Position numbers and translations under genes: made by a program
In this document: positions 9,370 through 20,923 of the stretch, piece after piece
How positions within the stretch are numbered: the first letter of the stretch is position 1
Layout: each line of letters begins with the position of its first letter
Notes under the pieces: generated by a model
The model's input: the letters and a program-made list of their open reading frames with translations, nothing else
What the model was told of the DNA's origin: nothing
Database searches by the model: none
Source: Elusimicrobiota bacterium
GTDB taxonomy: Bacteria; Elusimicrobiota; Elusimicrobia; UBA1565; UBA9628
Reading direction: 5' to 3'
NCBI GenBank assembly: GCA_016218545.1
Contig: JACRDQ010000036.1
Span: 186,001-250,000 of the forward strand
Length of the DNA stretch: 64,000 nucleotides

Positions 9370-10179
9370 ATGAATCGAGACCGGATCATCCACGCGACGA
9401 CCGTCGTCGCCGTCGTATCCATGATGCTTCTCCTGTATTGGGTGTTCGCAGTCGGGTGCGTGCTCGTGTTCGGGCTCAAGGTGTTCCGGGAGAACATCAC
9501 CCAGGCCTTCGCCTTCAGCGTGCTCGGCATCCTGGCGCTCCTGGCCGGCTCCCTGATCGTGAACATGGTCTTCAACCTCTCCAAGATCGCGGACACCCTC
9601 GCCCAAGGCCCTGCGGGCGCTGGGGAGCGTTCCCCCGCGAAGTTCCCGACCGCCGGGCACATCGGCCTGCTCCTGCTGGCCTTCCCTCTCATCGCGGCCG
9701 GGCTTTTCATCGGCGACCGCGCGACCACCAGGAACAGGGAGCGCTACCTCACGGAGTCGGCCCAAGCGGTCCTGCGCCAGCATCCCAAGGAAGTGGCCGG
9801 GCTCCTGGACTATGCGTTCACCAAGGACTACATCGCCAAGACAGGCCAGACCCTGGCCATCCTTTCGCGGACCAATGAATCCGCTCCCCAGGTGCGCGTC
9901 ATCGTCGAGGACAGGTCGGCGGAACCGCCCCTGATCCTGTCCTTCGGCTCCTATTCCACCTGGGAGACCTCGAAGGACCGCAAGAGGCTGGATTTCCTCT
10001 ACCCCTGCTCGACCGAGGAACAGGATTACCTCAAACGCGTCTTCTCCGGCCAGGAGCGCAAGCAGTGGTTCAGCGCCAGCGACGGAAGCTACGAGTTCTA
10101 CCTGCCCGTCTCGGAGGGCGGGAGGACCATCGTGATCTATTTCAGCGACAGGAGGGAGTACGGCAAGCTCGGCTCCTGA
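9370..10179 (+). CDS. Membrane protein, unknown function
   Basis: Hydrophobic N-terminal helices; SD gggaggg; TATGAT at 9332. Confidence 0.65.
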   Translation: MNRDRIIHATTVVAVVSMMLLLYWVFAVGCVLVFGLKVFRENITQAFAFSVLGILALLAGSLIVNMVFNLSKIADTLAQGPAGAGERSPAKFPTAGHIGLLLLAFPLIAAGLFIGDRATTRNRERYLTESAQAVLRQHPKEVAGLLDYAFTKDYIAKTGQTLAILSRTNESAPQVRVIVEDRSAEPPLILSFGSYSTWETSKDRKRLDFLYPCSTEEQDYLKRVFSGQERKQWFSASDGSYEFYLPVSEGGRTIVIYFSDRREYGKLGS

Positions 10180-10258
10180 CAGGCGCCGGTCCTGGGGCGG
10201 CGCGCTCCTCAGCCTGGCCCTGCTCGCCTCCCTGGCCCCGGAGGGCCATGCAGGCGTC

Positions 10259-11077
10259 GTGCTGGAGGACGCAGCCGCCGGCCTGGGCGCCATCAAGGCC
10301 GTCCATTACGCCGACAAGTTCCACGCGGTGGAGATCGACAACCGCGCCGTGTATTTCCCACCGGTCGGGCCGCGGGACCTGGCCGTGCTCTGCCGGTCCC
10401 TGGCAGCGGATGACCGCGTGGGAGTCTCCTTGGGCGACGCCGAGCTCGTGTGGGGAGTGCCGAAGGGCTCGGACGTGGCCCTCGTGCTCAAGCTGGCGGA
10501 CCTCTTCCTGGCTGACATCGTGTTCGGCCGGCGGGAGACGACCGCAGGCTATCGGTACGCGAAGCGCTACAAGCCCATCCAGCAGGCAGGAGAGCCCAAG
10601 GTGGCGGCCTTCTTCAAGATCCACAAGTTCAAGTTCCGCGTCGAAAAGCAGGAGGTCCAGCTCGTCCGCTCAGCCCTCGACGTGAGCCTGGTGCCCCTGG
10701 CCGCGGCGAAGGCGGCCGATGGCGCGAACCTCCCCGACATGGGGGCGATCAAGGCCGGGGTCAGGTTCCAGGCCTTGGAGAAGAACGCCAAGCATCTCGC
10801 CAAGAACATGTCCTATTATCGGCGGGAGAAGGTCCTGGACCAAGCCTGCCTCTACGGCGAAGTCGCGGCCTTCCTCCGCGGGATCAGGGACCATGGGGCC
10901 GACCTCCTGGGCCTGGCCATGGAGATCGAAGCCTCCCCCCGCTATTCGGTCGGACCGGACAACAGCGCTCAGAGCCTCCGGACGCACTGGCTCGCGTATC
11001 TCAAGAGCATCGAGACCAAGCGCGAATTCCGGAACTGGTCCGCGCCGCCGTATACCCTGCAGTCCAAGCAGCGCTAG
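10259..11077 (+). CDS. Probable exported protein, unknown function; start uncertain
   Basis: GTG at 10259, but the in-frame upstream reads WGGALLSLALLASLAPEGHAG (signal-peptide-like) with no ATG/GTG/TTG. Confidence 0.6.
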   Translation: MLEDAAAGLGAIKAVHYADKFHAVEIDNRAVYFPPVGPRDLAVLCRSLAADDRVGVSLGDAELVWGVPKGSDVALVLKLADLFLADIVFGRRETTAGYRYAKRYKPIQQAGEPKVAAFFKIHKFKFRVEKQEVQLVRSALDVSLVPLAAAKAADGANLPDMGAIKAGVRFQALEKNAKHLAKNMSYYRREKVLDQACLYGEVAAFLRGIRDHGADLLGLAMEIEASPRYSVGPDNSAQSLRTHWLAYLKSIETKREFRNWSAPPYTLQSKQR

Positions 11078-11145
11078 AGCGGCCTCAAGCCTCCCGGCCT
11101 TCGAATCTCCTTGATTCATCCCTTCATCGGAGTTAAACTGCCCCT

Positions 11146-12519
11146 ATGACTGCCCAGGCCATCCCCGAACCGACCCCGAAGAAAGAGACTCCGTTCTCCC
11201 AGCAAGTGGCGCTCAAGCTCCTCGGCGTCTCCGCCATCATCCTGGTCCTTCTCATCCCGTTGGGCATGATCGAATCGACACTGCAAGAACGCCTCAAGCG
11301 GCGCGATGAAGCGGTCACGGAGATCACCTCCTCCTGGGGAAAGGAGCAGGGCCTGGTCGGGCCGGTCCTGGTCATCCCGTACCGCTACACCTACAAGTCC
11401 TTCAAGGACACGGTCATCAAGGGCGAGATCAAGAAGACCGAGGTGATCGAGACCGCCACCGGCAAGGCTTGGTTCCTCCCGGACGAGCTCAAGGTCGAAG
11501 GAGACATCCAGCCTGAGAAGCTCCACCGCGGCATCTACGACGCAGTGGTCTATCAAGGCCGGCTGAAGCTTTCCGGCCGCTTCTCCGTCCCTGATTTCCA
11601 GGCGCTCAAGATCGAGGAGAGCAAGGTGCTCTGGGAAGACGCGGTCATCGTTGCAGCCGTGACGGACCTGCGCGGCACCGGAGAAGCCCTGCAGTTCCGC
11701 TTCGGAGACAAGTCCTTCCGGATGGCGCCCGGCCCCGAGCTCGACGGTCTTCCCACGGGCGTCCATGCGCGGATCGGGAGCCTGGCCAAGTCCCTGAAAG
11801 GGCAGGCGTTCTCCCTGGACATGAGCATCAAAGGGAGCAGGAGCATCAACTTCGCGCCCGTGGGAGTGCAGAACGACATCAAGCTTGCCTCGCCCTGGCC
11901 GGACCCGAGCTTCCGGGGACAGTTCCTGCCCGCTGAGCGCTCCGTCACGGCCCAAGGCTTCCATGCCCTCTGGAAGGTCTCCTATTATGGCCGGTCCTAC
12001 CCGCAGGCATCGAGCGCAGGTTTCCCCGCGGAAGAGGTCTACGGCTCGCTCTTCGGCGTCTCCTTCTACAATGCCATGGACTCATACCGCATGGTCGAGC
12101 GCGCCATCAAGTACGGCATCCTCTTCCTGACCCTGGTGTTCGCGGTCTTCTTCCTCTTCGAGACCCTGGCCAAGCTCCGCATCCACCCGGTCCAGTACGT
12201 GCTGGTAGGCGCCGCCATGTGCCTCTTCTATCTAGCCCTGCTGTCCCTGTCCGAGTTCATGTCCTTCGGAGGGTCGTATCTCATCGCCTGCGCGGCAGCC
12301 ATCACGGCCGTCACGCTCTACAGCCGCGCGGTCCTTCATACCGGCGCCAGGTCCATGACCATCGCCGCCGAGCTCTGCGCCATCTACGGCTTCCTCTACG
12401 TCGCCCTCCGATTGCAGGACTACTCCCTGCTCCTGGGCACGGCCGGCCTCTTCGTGGTCCTCTCCGCGATCATGTACGTGACCCGCGATCTCGATTGGTA
12501 TGCGCTCGACGCCCGCTGA
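11146..12519 (+). CDS. creD: CreD family inner-membrane protein
   Basis: 'IPLGMIESTLQERLKRRDEAVTEITSSWGKEQGLVGPVLVIPYRY' and C-terminal TM helices typical of CreD. Confidence 0.85.
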   Translation: MTAQAIPEPTPKKETPFSQQVALKLLGVSAIILVLLIPLGMIESTLQERLKRRDEAVTEITSSWGKEQGLVGPVLVIPYRYTYKSFKDTVIKGEIKKTEVIETATGKAWFLPDELKVEGDIQPEKLHRGIYDAVVYQGRLKLSGRFSVPDFQALKIEESKVLWEDAVIVAAVTDLRGTGEALQFRFGDKSFRMAPGPELDGLPTGVHARIGSLAKSLKGQAFSLDMSIKGSRSINFAPVGVQNDIKLASPWPDPSFRGQFLPAERSVTAQGFHALWKVSYYGRSYPQASSAGFPAEEVYGSLFGVSFYNAMDSYRMVERAIKYGILFLTLVFAVFFLFETLAKLRIHPVQYVLVGAAMCLFYLALLSLSEFMSFGGSYLIACAAAITAVTLYSRAVLHTGARSMTIAAELCAIYGFLYVALRLQDYSLLLGTAGLFVVLSAIMYVTRDLDWYALDAR

Positions 12520-12522
12520 GGC

Positions 12523-12885
12523 ATGATCCACCGAGACTGGTTCAAGCGCCAGCTGGAGGTCATCGTCCAAGCCTTGGGCACGGTCCTGGGCCTCAAGGCC
12601 GAGGGCGAGGTCCAGACCGCCGCGGCAGCCGTCGAAGCCGCCGTCCAGAAGGCGTTCGGCATGAGCAGCAATCTGGCCCTGGGCCTCAGGATCGAGGATT
12701 TCCTGACCCTGGCCTGCAGGGGCGAGGAGCCGACAGCGGAATTCCTCTCCGGCATGGCCAAGCTCTTCGCGGAATGGGCGGGACTCCTGGATGCCCAAGG
12801 CCGGCCTGCTGAGGCCGCCTTGTCCAAGAGCCGCAGCCAAACCCTGGCCGACCTGGCTCAGGCCAAGGCCGGGACAGAGTCTTAG
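12523..12885 (+). CDS. Small hypothetical protein (120 aa)
   Basis: ORF 3 nt after creD. Confidence 0.55.
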   Translation: MIHRDWFKRQLEVIVQALGTVLGLKAEGEVQTAAAAVEAAVQKAFGMSSNLALGLRIEDFLTLACRGEEPTAEFLSGMAKLFAEWAGLLDAQGRPAEAALSKSRSQTLADLAQAKAGTES

Positions 12886-12903
12886 GAGCGACGGGAGGAA
12901 AGG

Positions 12904-13293
12904 ATGGAGCTATCGATACTGATCGCGAGGATCCTGGCCGTGGTCTATCTCTCCGCAGCGCTGGGAGCCCTGCTGGGCAAGGACTTCTTCCGCAGGATCT
13001 CTGAGGACCTCTTCAAGAACGCGGCCCTCACCTACTTCATGGGCCTCATGACGACGGTCTTCGGCCTCATCATGGTCCACCATCACAACCGGTGGGAGCA
13101 TGATTGGACGGTCCTCATCACGCTCATCAGTTGGGCCGTGCTCATCAAGGGCGTCCTCTTCCTGGTGATCCCCGGATTCGTCGGACGGCTCTCAGGCCGG
13201 ATGCTGACGGAGAGGACCATGAAGGTCTTCCCCTTCGCGGCGATCCTGCTCGGACTCTTGTTCGGGTACTTGGGGTTCTGCGGCCGGTCCTAG
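12904..13293 (+). CDS. Small integral membrane protein
   Basis: SD-like ggaggaaagg before ATG; four hydrophobic segments. Confidence 0.65.
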   Translation: MELSILIARILAVVYLSAALGALLGKDFFRRISEDLFKNAALTYFMGLMTTVFGLIMVHHHNRWEHDWTVLITLISWAVLIKGVLFLVIPGFVGRLSGRMLTERTMKVFPFAAILLGLLFGYLGFCGRS

Positions 13294-13315
13294 GAGCCTG
13301 AGCCAGGCTCCTAGG
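13289..13315. terminator. Hairpin between convergent genes containing both stop codons
   Basis: CCTAGGAGCCTG-AGC-CAGGCTCCTAGG, perfect 12-bp stem. Confidence 0.65.
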
Positions 13316-15032
13316 ACCTGAGCCAGGCTTCCACCTGCTTTGCGGTCCTGCAGTTGAGCACGTCATCCTTGGTGAGCCAGGCGCGCCGGGCCACGGTCAC
13401 GGCCATCTCCATGTAGCAGAACTCGCCGGGGGCGTGCGCGTCGGTGTTCAAGGCCACGGCCGCGCCGAGCTCCTTGGCGCGCCTGGCCTGGACGTCCGTG
13501 ATGTCCTGGCGGTCGGGCTGGCCATTGATCTCAAGAGCCGTGCCGCACCTGGCCGCCTCCCGCATCACGGCCTCGGTGTCGAGCTTGTAGCCCCCGCGGC
13601 CGCTCAGGAGCCTGCCCGAGGGATGCGCGATGATGTGCACCTTGGGGTGGCGCACGGCCTTGAGGACGCGCTCAGTCATGCTGGGCTCATCCATCTTGAA
13701 GGCGGAGTGGACCGCGCCGATGACGACGTCGAGCTCCGAGAGGACCTCGTCCGGATAGTCCATGCTCCCGTCCTTGAGGATGTCCACCTCCATGCTCCGC
13801 ATGAGACGGATGCCCGTGACCTTCTTGGCGGCCGCGGCGAGCTCCTTGAGCGTGGCTTTGAGCCGGGCTTCGTCCAACCCATGGGCCACGGTCACGGACC
13901 GGGAGTGGTCCCCGAGCCCGACCCACTCCCAGCCGAGGTCCTTGGCCGCCTGGGCCATCTCCAGGAGGCTGGCCTCCCCGTCGGAGTGCTTCGAATGGTT
14001 GTGGAAATCTCCCCTGATGTCCGAGAGCTCCACGAGCTTGGGGAGCTTCCCCTTGGCCGCGGCCTCAAGCTCCCCCCTGTTCTCCCGGAGCTCGGGCGGG
14101 ATCCAGGAGAGCCCGAGCCTGGCGTAGACCTCTTCCTCCGTCCTGCCCGCCAGGGGCTTCCTGCGCTCCTTGTCCGACGCCCGGAAGACCCCGTACTCGT
14201 TGACCGAGTACCCGAGCCTCAAGGCGTGCTCGCGCAAGGCCACCCCGTGGTCCTTGGAGCCGGTGAAATAGACCAGGGCAGCCCCCCAGGACTCGGGCGG
14301 CACCACGCGGAAGTCGGCCTGGATGCCGGCCTCGAGGATGACGCTGGCCTTGGTTGAGCCGCTCGACAAGACCTTGGAGACCTGGGGGAGCTTGATGAAG
14401 GCCTCTACTGCCGAAGTCCCGGCTTTCGCGGAGCAGAGGAAATCCAGGTCGCCCACGGTCTCCTTGCCGCGGCGAAGGGAGCCTGCCGGGCACACGTCCT
14501 TGAGCCCGGTCTTCCTCGTGAACGCGGCGCAGACCTCCAGAGCAGCCTGCCGGGCGGCCCAATGGAGCACGCGCTCGCTCGCCGTGGCGGCGAACGCGAC
14601 GCCTTCGAGGATGTTGGCTTCGGTCTTCTCCCCGAATCCCGGAAGCCCTCTCAGCCTGCCCTCCTGGGCCGCGGCCTTGAGCTTGTCGAGAGAGTCGATC
14701 TTGAGCGTGTCGAAGAGGGTCTTGGCGCGCTTGGGACCCAGGCCCTGGACCTTGAGCATGGCCAGCAGGCCCGGAGGGAACTTCTTCCTCATCTCCTCGA
14801 GCTCCTGGAAGGTCCCTGAGACCTCCATCTCAGCCACGTGGGCCGCGATGCCCTTGCCGATGCCCGGGATCTCGGTCAGCTTCTCCACAGGCACCCCGGA
14901 CAAGGGAGCCGGGTGGCCGGTCACGACCTGGCCGGCCCGCTGGTAGGCGCGCACGCGGAAGGGATTGGCCCCGTCGAGCTCGAGGAGCACGGACATCTCT
15001 CCGAGGAGCTCGCCCATCCTGCTGTTCGTCAT
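13311..15032 (-). CDS. polX: DNA polymerase X family with PHP domain
   Basis: HhH 'LTEIPGIGKGIAAHV', 'LKVQGLGPKRAKTLF', palm 'AGSLRRGKETVGDLDFL', PHP 'RGDFHNHSKHSDGEAS'; ORF upstream of 15032 is spurious. Confidence 0.92.
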   Translation of the reverse strand: MTNSRMGELLGEMSVLLELDGANPFRVRAYQRAGQVVTGHPAPLSGVPVEKLTEIPGIGKGIAAHVAEMEVSGTFQELEEMRKKFPPGLLAMLKVQGLGPKRAKTLFDTLKIDSLDKLKAAAQEGRLRGLPGFGEKTEANILEGVAFAATASERVLHWAARQAALEVCAAFTRKTGLKDVCPAGSLRRGKETVGDLDFLCSAKAGTSAVEAFIKLPQVSKVLSSGSTKASVILEAGIQADFRVVPPESWGAALVYFTGSKDHGVALREHALRLGYSVNEYGVFRASDKERRKPLAGRTEEEVYARLGLSWIPPELRENRGELEAAAKGKLPKLVELSDIRGDFHNHSKHSDGEASLLEMAQAAKDLGWEWVGLGDHSRSVTVAHGLDEARLKATLKELAAAAKKVTGIRLMRSMEVDILKDGSMDYPDEVLSELDVVIGAVHSAFKMDEPSMTERVLKAVRHPKVHIIAHPSGRLLSGRGGYKLDTEAVMREAARCGTALEINGQPDRQDITDVQARRAKELGAAVALNTDAHAPGEFCYMEMAVTVARRAWLTKDDVLNCRTAKQVEAWLRS

Positions 15033-15104
15033 GGGAGATATGATACCACCTTCGGGGCATGGAACTTTTCTACGACTCGATCGTATATATATTAGAGGCG
15101 ATAC

Positions 15105-15620
15105 ATGGTCAGAATGATTCCAGCCGAGAAGATCGAGAAGGGCATCTTCATCATCCGCGGGGTCAAGGTCATGCTGGACCGTGACTTGGCAGGGCTTTAC
15201 GGAGTCACGACCATGGCCTTGAATCAGGCAGTCAAGCGCAATCTCCGCCGGTTCCCCAGAGACTTCATGTTCCGTCTCACCGAGGGAGAACGGGATGAGG
15301 TTATCACGATCTGTGATAACCTCAAGCCCATGCGCTTCTCCTCCTCCCTGCCATACGCGTTCACTGAGAACGGAGTCGCCATGCTCTCCAGCGTCCTGCG
15401 GAGCCCGCGGAGCATCCGGGTCAACATCCAGATCATGCGGACTTTCACCCGATTGAGGCGCCTCTACTCGCTCCGGGGAGAGCTGGCCAGGGGACTCGGG
15501 GAACTGGAGAACCGGATACGGACGCATGACGCGGCCATTGAGAACATCTTTCAAGCCATCCGTCAACTGATGGCACCCGAAGAGGAACCCCGCAAGCAGA
15601 TCGGCTTTCGACCCGACTAG
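15105..15620 (+). CDS. ORF6N-domain protein
   Basis: 'IFIIRGVKVMLDRDLAGLYGVTTMALNQAVKRNLRRFPRDFMFRLT...YAFTENGVAMLSSVL'. Confidence 0.88.
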   Translation: MVRMIPAEKIEKGIFIIRGVKVMLDRDLAGLYGVTTMALNQAVKRNLRRFPRDFMFRLTEGERDEVITICDNLKPMRFSSSLPYAFTENGVAMLSSVLRSPRSIRVNIQIMRTFTRLRRLYSLRGELARGLGELENRIRTHDAAIENIFQAIRQLMAPEEEPRKQIGFRPD

Positions 15621-15648
15621 GAGAGGAGGCGGGAACGTGCCTCGCGCA

Positions 15649-17655
15649 TCAGGCCGGCGAGCACTCCCAGGCGACGACGGCCTCTTTTTTGCCCTTCACC
15701 ATGATCTCGCGGCGCTCGGGCGCGCCCGGCAGGCCTTGGACCTGCTTGAAGACCGTCTCGCTCATCAGGAGCTTGCCGGGCGTGGCCGCTGATTCCAGGC
15801 GCTGGGTGAGGTTCACGGCGTCGCCGATGAAGGTGTACTCGCGCCGGGAGCCTGAGCCCACGTTGGCGCGGATGGCGCGGCCCGCGTTGACCCCGATGCG
15901 CACGGTGAAGGGATTGCCCTTGGCCTTGAGATCCTCGAGCAGGCGCAGGATGCGCAGGCCGGCGTCTACCGCCTCCTGGGCTCCCCGGAAAGCCGCGAAG
16001 ATGCAGTCTCCGATGTACTTGTCCACGTCCCCGCCGCAGGCGTAGATCACGTCGGCGGCCGGGCCGAAGATCTCGTTGAGGCGGGCCACGACCTGGCTGG
16101 GAGCGTGCTCCTCGCTGAAGGAGGTGAAGCCCTTCACGTCCATGAAGAGGAAAGCGCCGTTGAACTCGGCGTCCGGGAGCTCGTATTCCCCCAAGGCCGC
16201 GTGCCTGCCCACCTCCTTCCACACCTCGTGCGGGGTGTAGCGGTGGATGACCTCGTTCTGCTTGCGCAGCTTCTCGGCGTCCCGGTAGGACTTGCGGCTG
16301 AGGTTCGAGAGGAAGCTCTCCGTGGAATCGAGGATCTCCTCGCTCCTAGCCAGGAGTCCCTGCAGGCGCCGGGCCTCCTGGCTGGGGTCCGCGAGTTCGC
16401 GGGACGCGGGCTTCGGGAAGGAGACGGTCGCGGGCCTCGAGGAGCACCAAGCCATGAGCCCCACGGTGGTCACGTGGTAGCACGAGCCAGCCATGGGAAG
16501 GTCCGGGGACACCACGTCCTGGTAGCGGCTCAGGGGAGGCGCGATCTCTCCTCCCGAATAGAAGCCGAACATCGGGACCTCCCGCCCCAGCACGTCCTGG
16601 ATGGCTTCCAGCTCCCGGTCGATGACGCTGTGCAGGATGGAAGCGCGCGCGCAGCAGCTCACCATGAACACGAGGTCGGGCTTGCGGCCCGCCAAGGCCT
16701 CCCGGCAGTGCAGGGCGGCCTCCCGGGCTCCTTCGAGCAGGGACTTGCGGCTGGCCTGGATGAGCCGGACCGTGCGGCCCTGAAGGTCCTCGGAGGGGTA
16801 GTAGGTGATGCAGCCTTCCTTGGAATCGCAGGCCACCGGGAGCTTCACCACCGAGTAGGAGCTGCCCTCCGCCTCCAGGGCGAAGGCGTAGCGCTGGACC
16901 AGGAGCTCGAAGAAGGCGTCGTCCCGGCCCTCGCCGAGGAACTGCCTGTAGTAGTCGAAGACCGGCACGCCCTCGACCTCGTAGACCTTGGCCCCCACGG
17001 CCTTGGTGAGCTTCACCGCGGGCCCCACGGGCTGCCACCCGTGCGCGAAGCCGAAACAGGGCTCGACGCTCCGGGGCAGCTCGAGCAGGGCGAGGCTCGC
17101 GTGCTTGCGCATGAGCTCAGGTCCCGCGTACTGGTAGTTGGTCCAGAAATCGGGATGGCTCATGCCGAGGTCGTAGTCCCCGCAGCACAAGCCCCCGAAG
17201 AAGGGCATGCGCCCGAGCTTCATCCCCAGGGCCCGGAGCATCTCGTTCTCATAACCCGAGGCGATGGAGGCGAAGACCAGGCCCAGGGGCTTGCCGCCGC
17301 TGCCCGAAGGCCGGGCCAGCCCCTTGGCCAGGGCCAGGCCGGTCTCATAGGGCTCGGGCCCGGACTCGGCGTTCGCAAACGAAGCCTTGGCGCCCTCCCA
17401 GGAGACGAGCAGGACCGCCACGGAGCCGCGCGTCACCCCGGCGTTCGTGACCTCCCGGTAGCTCGACCCGCCGATGAGGACCTTCGCGTCCAGCTCGGCG
17501 CAGAGCGCCGCGTGGATCTGCTCCTGGTCGAGATGGATGGAGCCGAAGGCCACGGCCAAGTCAGGCTTGGGGACGGTCTTGCCTGCCTCACGGGCAGCCT
17601 GACGCGCGGCCCCTCCCGCGTCCGGACCCAGGCCCAGCCCGATGGCGATCCTCAT
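15649..17655 (-). CDS. FIST sensory domain fused to class III nucleotide cyclase
   Basis: FIST_N/FIST_C-like N-term two-thirds; cyclase 'FLFMDVKGFTSFSEEH', 'DKYIGDCIFAAF', 'EYTFIGDAVNLTQRLE'. Confidence 0.85.
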   Translation of the reverse strand: MRIAIGLGLGPDAGGAARQAAREAGKTVPKPDLAVAFGSIHLDQEQIHAALCAELDAKVLIGGSSYREVTNAGVTRGSVAVLLVSWEGAKASFANAESGPEPYETGLALAKGLARPSGSGGKPLGLVFASIASGYENEMLRALGMKLGRMPFFGGLCCGDYDLGMSHPDFWTNYQYAGPELMRKHASLALLELPRSVEPCFGFAHGWQPVGPAVKLTKAVGAKVYEVEGVPVFDYYRQFLGEGRDDAFFELLVQRYAFALEAEGSSYSVVKLPVACDSKEGCITYYPSEDLQGRTVRLIQASRKSLLEGAREAALHCREALAGRKPDLVFMVSCCARASILHSVIDRELEAIQDVLGREVPMFGFYSGGEIAPPLSRYQDVVSPDLPMAGSCYHVTTVGLMAWCSSRPATVSFPKPASRELADPSQEARRLQGLLARSEEILDSTESFLSNLSRKSYRDAEKLRKQNEVIHRYTPHEVWKEVGRHAALGEYELPDAEFNGAFLFMDVKGFTSFSEEHAPSQVVARLNEIFGPAADVIYACGGDVDKYIGDCIFAAFRGAQEAVDAGLRILRLLEDLKAKGNPFTVRIGVNAGRAIRANVGSGSRREYTFIGDAVNLTQRLESAATPGKLLMSETVFKQVQGLPGAPERREIMVKGKKEAVVAWECSPA

Positions 17656-17683
17656 CCGGGCTTATTATATGAAAAGCTCCGGC

Positions 17684-18037
17684 TCAGAACCGGATATACG
17701 GCAGGCCTCCGGCGGACCAGTCCTCCAGCCCGCCCTCATAGACCGACACCTCGGTGTAGCCCATGGACGCGAGCTTGTCCGCCGCGGACTTGGAGGCCGG
17801 GCACTTGTGGCCCGAGCAGTAGACCACGATCTCATCGTCCGCCCCCACGTTGAGACTGCAGACCTTGGACTCGAGGTCCTCCAGGGGGACCCACCTCGAG
17901 CCGGGGATGTTCCTCGACGGAATGAAGGAGTCCTTGTTGAGCACGTTCCACAAGTGGAACTTCTCGCCGCGGTCCAGCTTCTCCTTGAGCTCCTTGCGGT
18001 TGATGACCTTGAACTTCCGCGCCATGGTCGCCTTCAT
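17684..18037 (-). CDS. Rhodanese-like domain protein
   Basis: 'DEIVVYCSGHKCPASKSAADKLASMGYTEVSVYEGGLEDWSAGGLP'. Confidence 0.85.
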   Translation of the reverse strand: MKATMARKFKVINRKELKEKLDRGEKFHLWNVLNKDSFIPSRNIPGSRWVPLEDLESKVCSLNVGADDEIVVYCSGHKCPASKSAADKLASMGYTEVSVYEGGLEDWSAGGLPYIRF

Positions 18038-18144
18038 AGGTCCCTCCGGATGCTTATCTTTTAGACGCCGGGGAGCGGGCAAAGGATTTCAACGAAGAAG
18101 CGCCGGGGGCTGAACGCTCCCCCGGCGCCTCCTCTGCGGCCCGG

Positions 18145-19824
<1,680 letters not shown>

Positions 19825-19919
19825 AACACCTTATATTTTGCAACATTCCTGCCTCGTCCGTGAAGCCCCCCACGGGACCCTTTGACACGGGCCTGCCAAC
19901 ATTGTGAACATTGGGGAGC

Positions 19920-20882
19920 ATGAAAGCCATCATGGTCCGTCGCTTCGGAGGTCCCGAGGTCCTCACCCTGGAGGAGGTCCCGGTCCCGCGGCCGTCCGCG
20001 GGCGAGGTGCTCGTCCGCGTCAGCGCCGCCGGGGTCAACCCGTACGACACCTACCTGCGCTCGGGCGCCTACCCGCTCAAGCCGAGCCTGCCCTACACCC
20101 CGGGCTCGGACGGGGCCGGGGTCGTGGAGGCCGTGGGCGAGGGAGTGGGCAAGGTCCGCGCCGGAGACAGGGTCTACACGGCCAAGACGCTCACGGGCGC
20201 CTACGCCCAGTACGCCCTGGCCCGCGAGAGCCAGGTGTGGCCCCTGCCCGCAAGCCTGAGCTTCAGCCAGGGCGCCGGGGTCTGGGTCCCTTACGGCACG
20301 GCCTGCCACGCCCTGCGCCACTGGTCCCGGACGCGGGCCGGCGAAACCGTGCTCGTGCACGGCGCCAGCGGCGGCGTGGGCACGGCCGCCGTGCAGTTCG
20401 CCAGGTCCATGGGACTGCGGGTCCTGGCCACGGCGGGCACTCCGGAGGGACGGGACCTCGCCGCGGCCCAGGGCGCGGACACGGTCTTCGACCACCGGGA
20501 GTCCGGCTACGAGCGGAAGATACTGGAGGCCACCGGCGGAAAGGGCGTGGACGTCGTCCTCGAGATGCTGGCCAACGTCAACCTGGCTCGCGACGCCAAG
20601 CTCCTGGCCGCCGACGGCCGGGTCATCGTGATCGGCAGCCGCGGCGAGACCTCCCTCGACCCGCGCGACCTCATGGCGCGCAGAGGCACGGTCAGCGGCT
20701 TCACCCTCTGGGCCGTGACCCCGGCCGAGGAAGCCGAGATCCACGCAACCCTCCAGTCCGGCCTGGCCGACGGGACCCTGCGCCCCGTGGTGGGACGGGA
20801 ACTCCCCCTGGCCGAAGCGCCCCGCGCCCACCGGATGGTCCTCGAGCCCGGCAGCCGCGGCAAGCTGGTCCTGCTCACCTAG
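19920..20882 (+). CDS. Quinone oxidoreductase-type MDR dehydrogenase
   Basis: 'MKAIMVRRFGGPEVLTLEEVPVPRPSAGEVLVRV', 'VLVHGASGGVGTAAVQFA'. Confidence 0.88.
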   Translation: MKAIMVRRFGGPEVLTLEEVPVPRPSAGEVLVRVSAAGVNPYDTYLRSGAYPLKPSLPYTPGSDGAGVVEAVGEGVGKVRAGDRVYTAKTLTGAYAQYALARESQVWPLPASLSFSQGAGVWVPYGTACHALRHWSRTRAGETVLVHGASGGVGTAAVQFARSMGLRVLATAGTPEGRDLAAAQGADTVFDHRESGYERKILEATGGKGVDVVLEMLANVNLARDAKLLAADGRVIVIGSRGETSLDPRDLMARRGTVSGFTLWAVTPAEEAEIHATLQSGLADGTLRPVVGRELPLAEAPRAHRMVLEPGSRGKLVLLT

Positions 20883-20923
20883 CAGGCACAGCCGGGGGGA
20901 CCCGCGTGTGGTATCATGTCCCC

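Noticed and set aside
15033-15566. N-terminal extension of the polX ORF
   Set aside because: PolX homology begins at MTNSRMGELLG (15032); the extension is antisense to the ORF6N gene.
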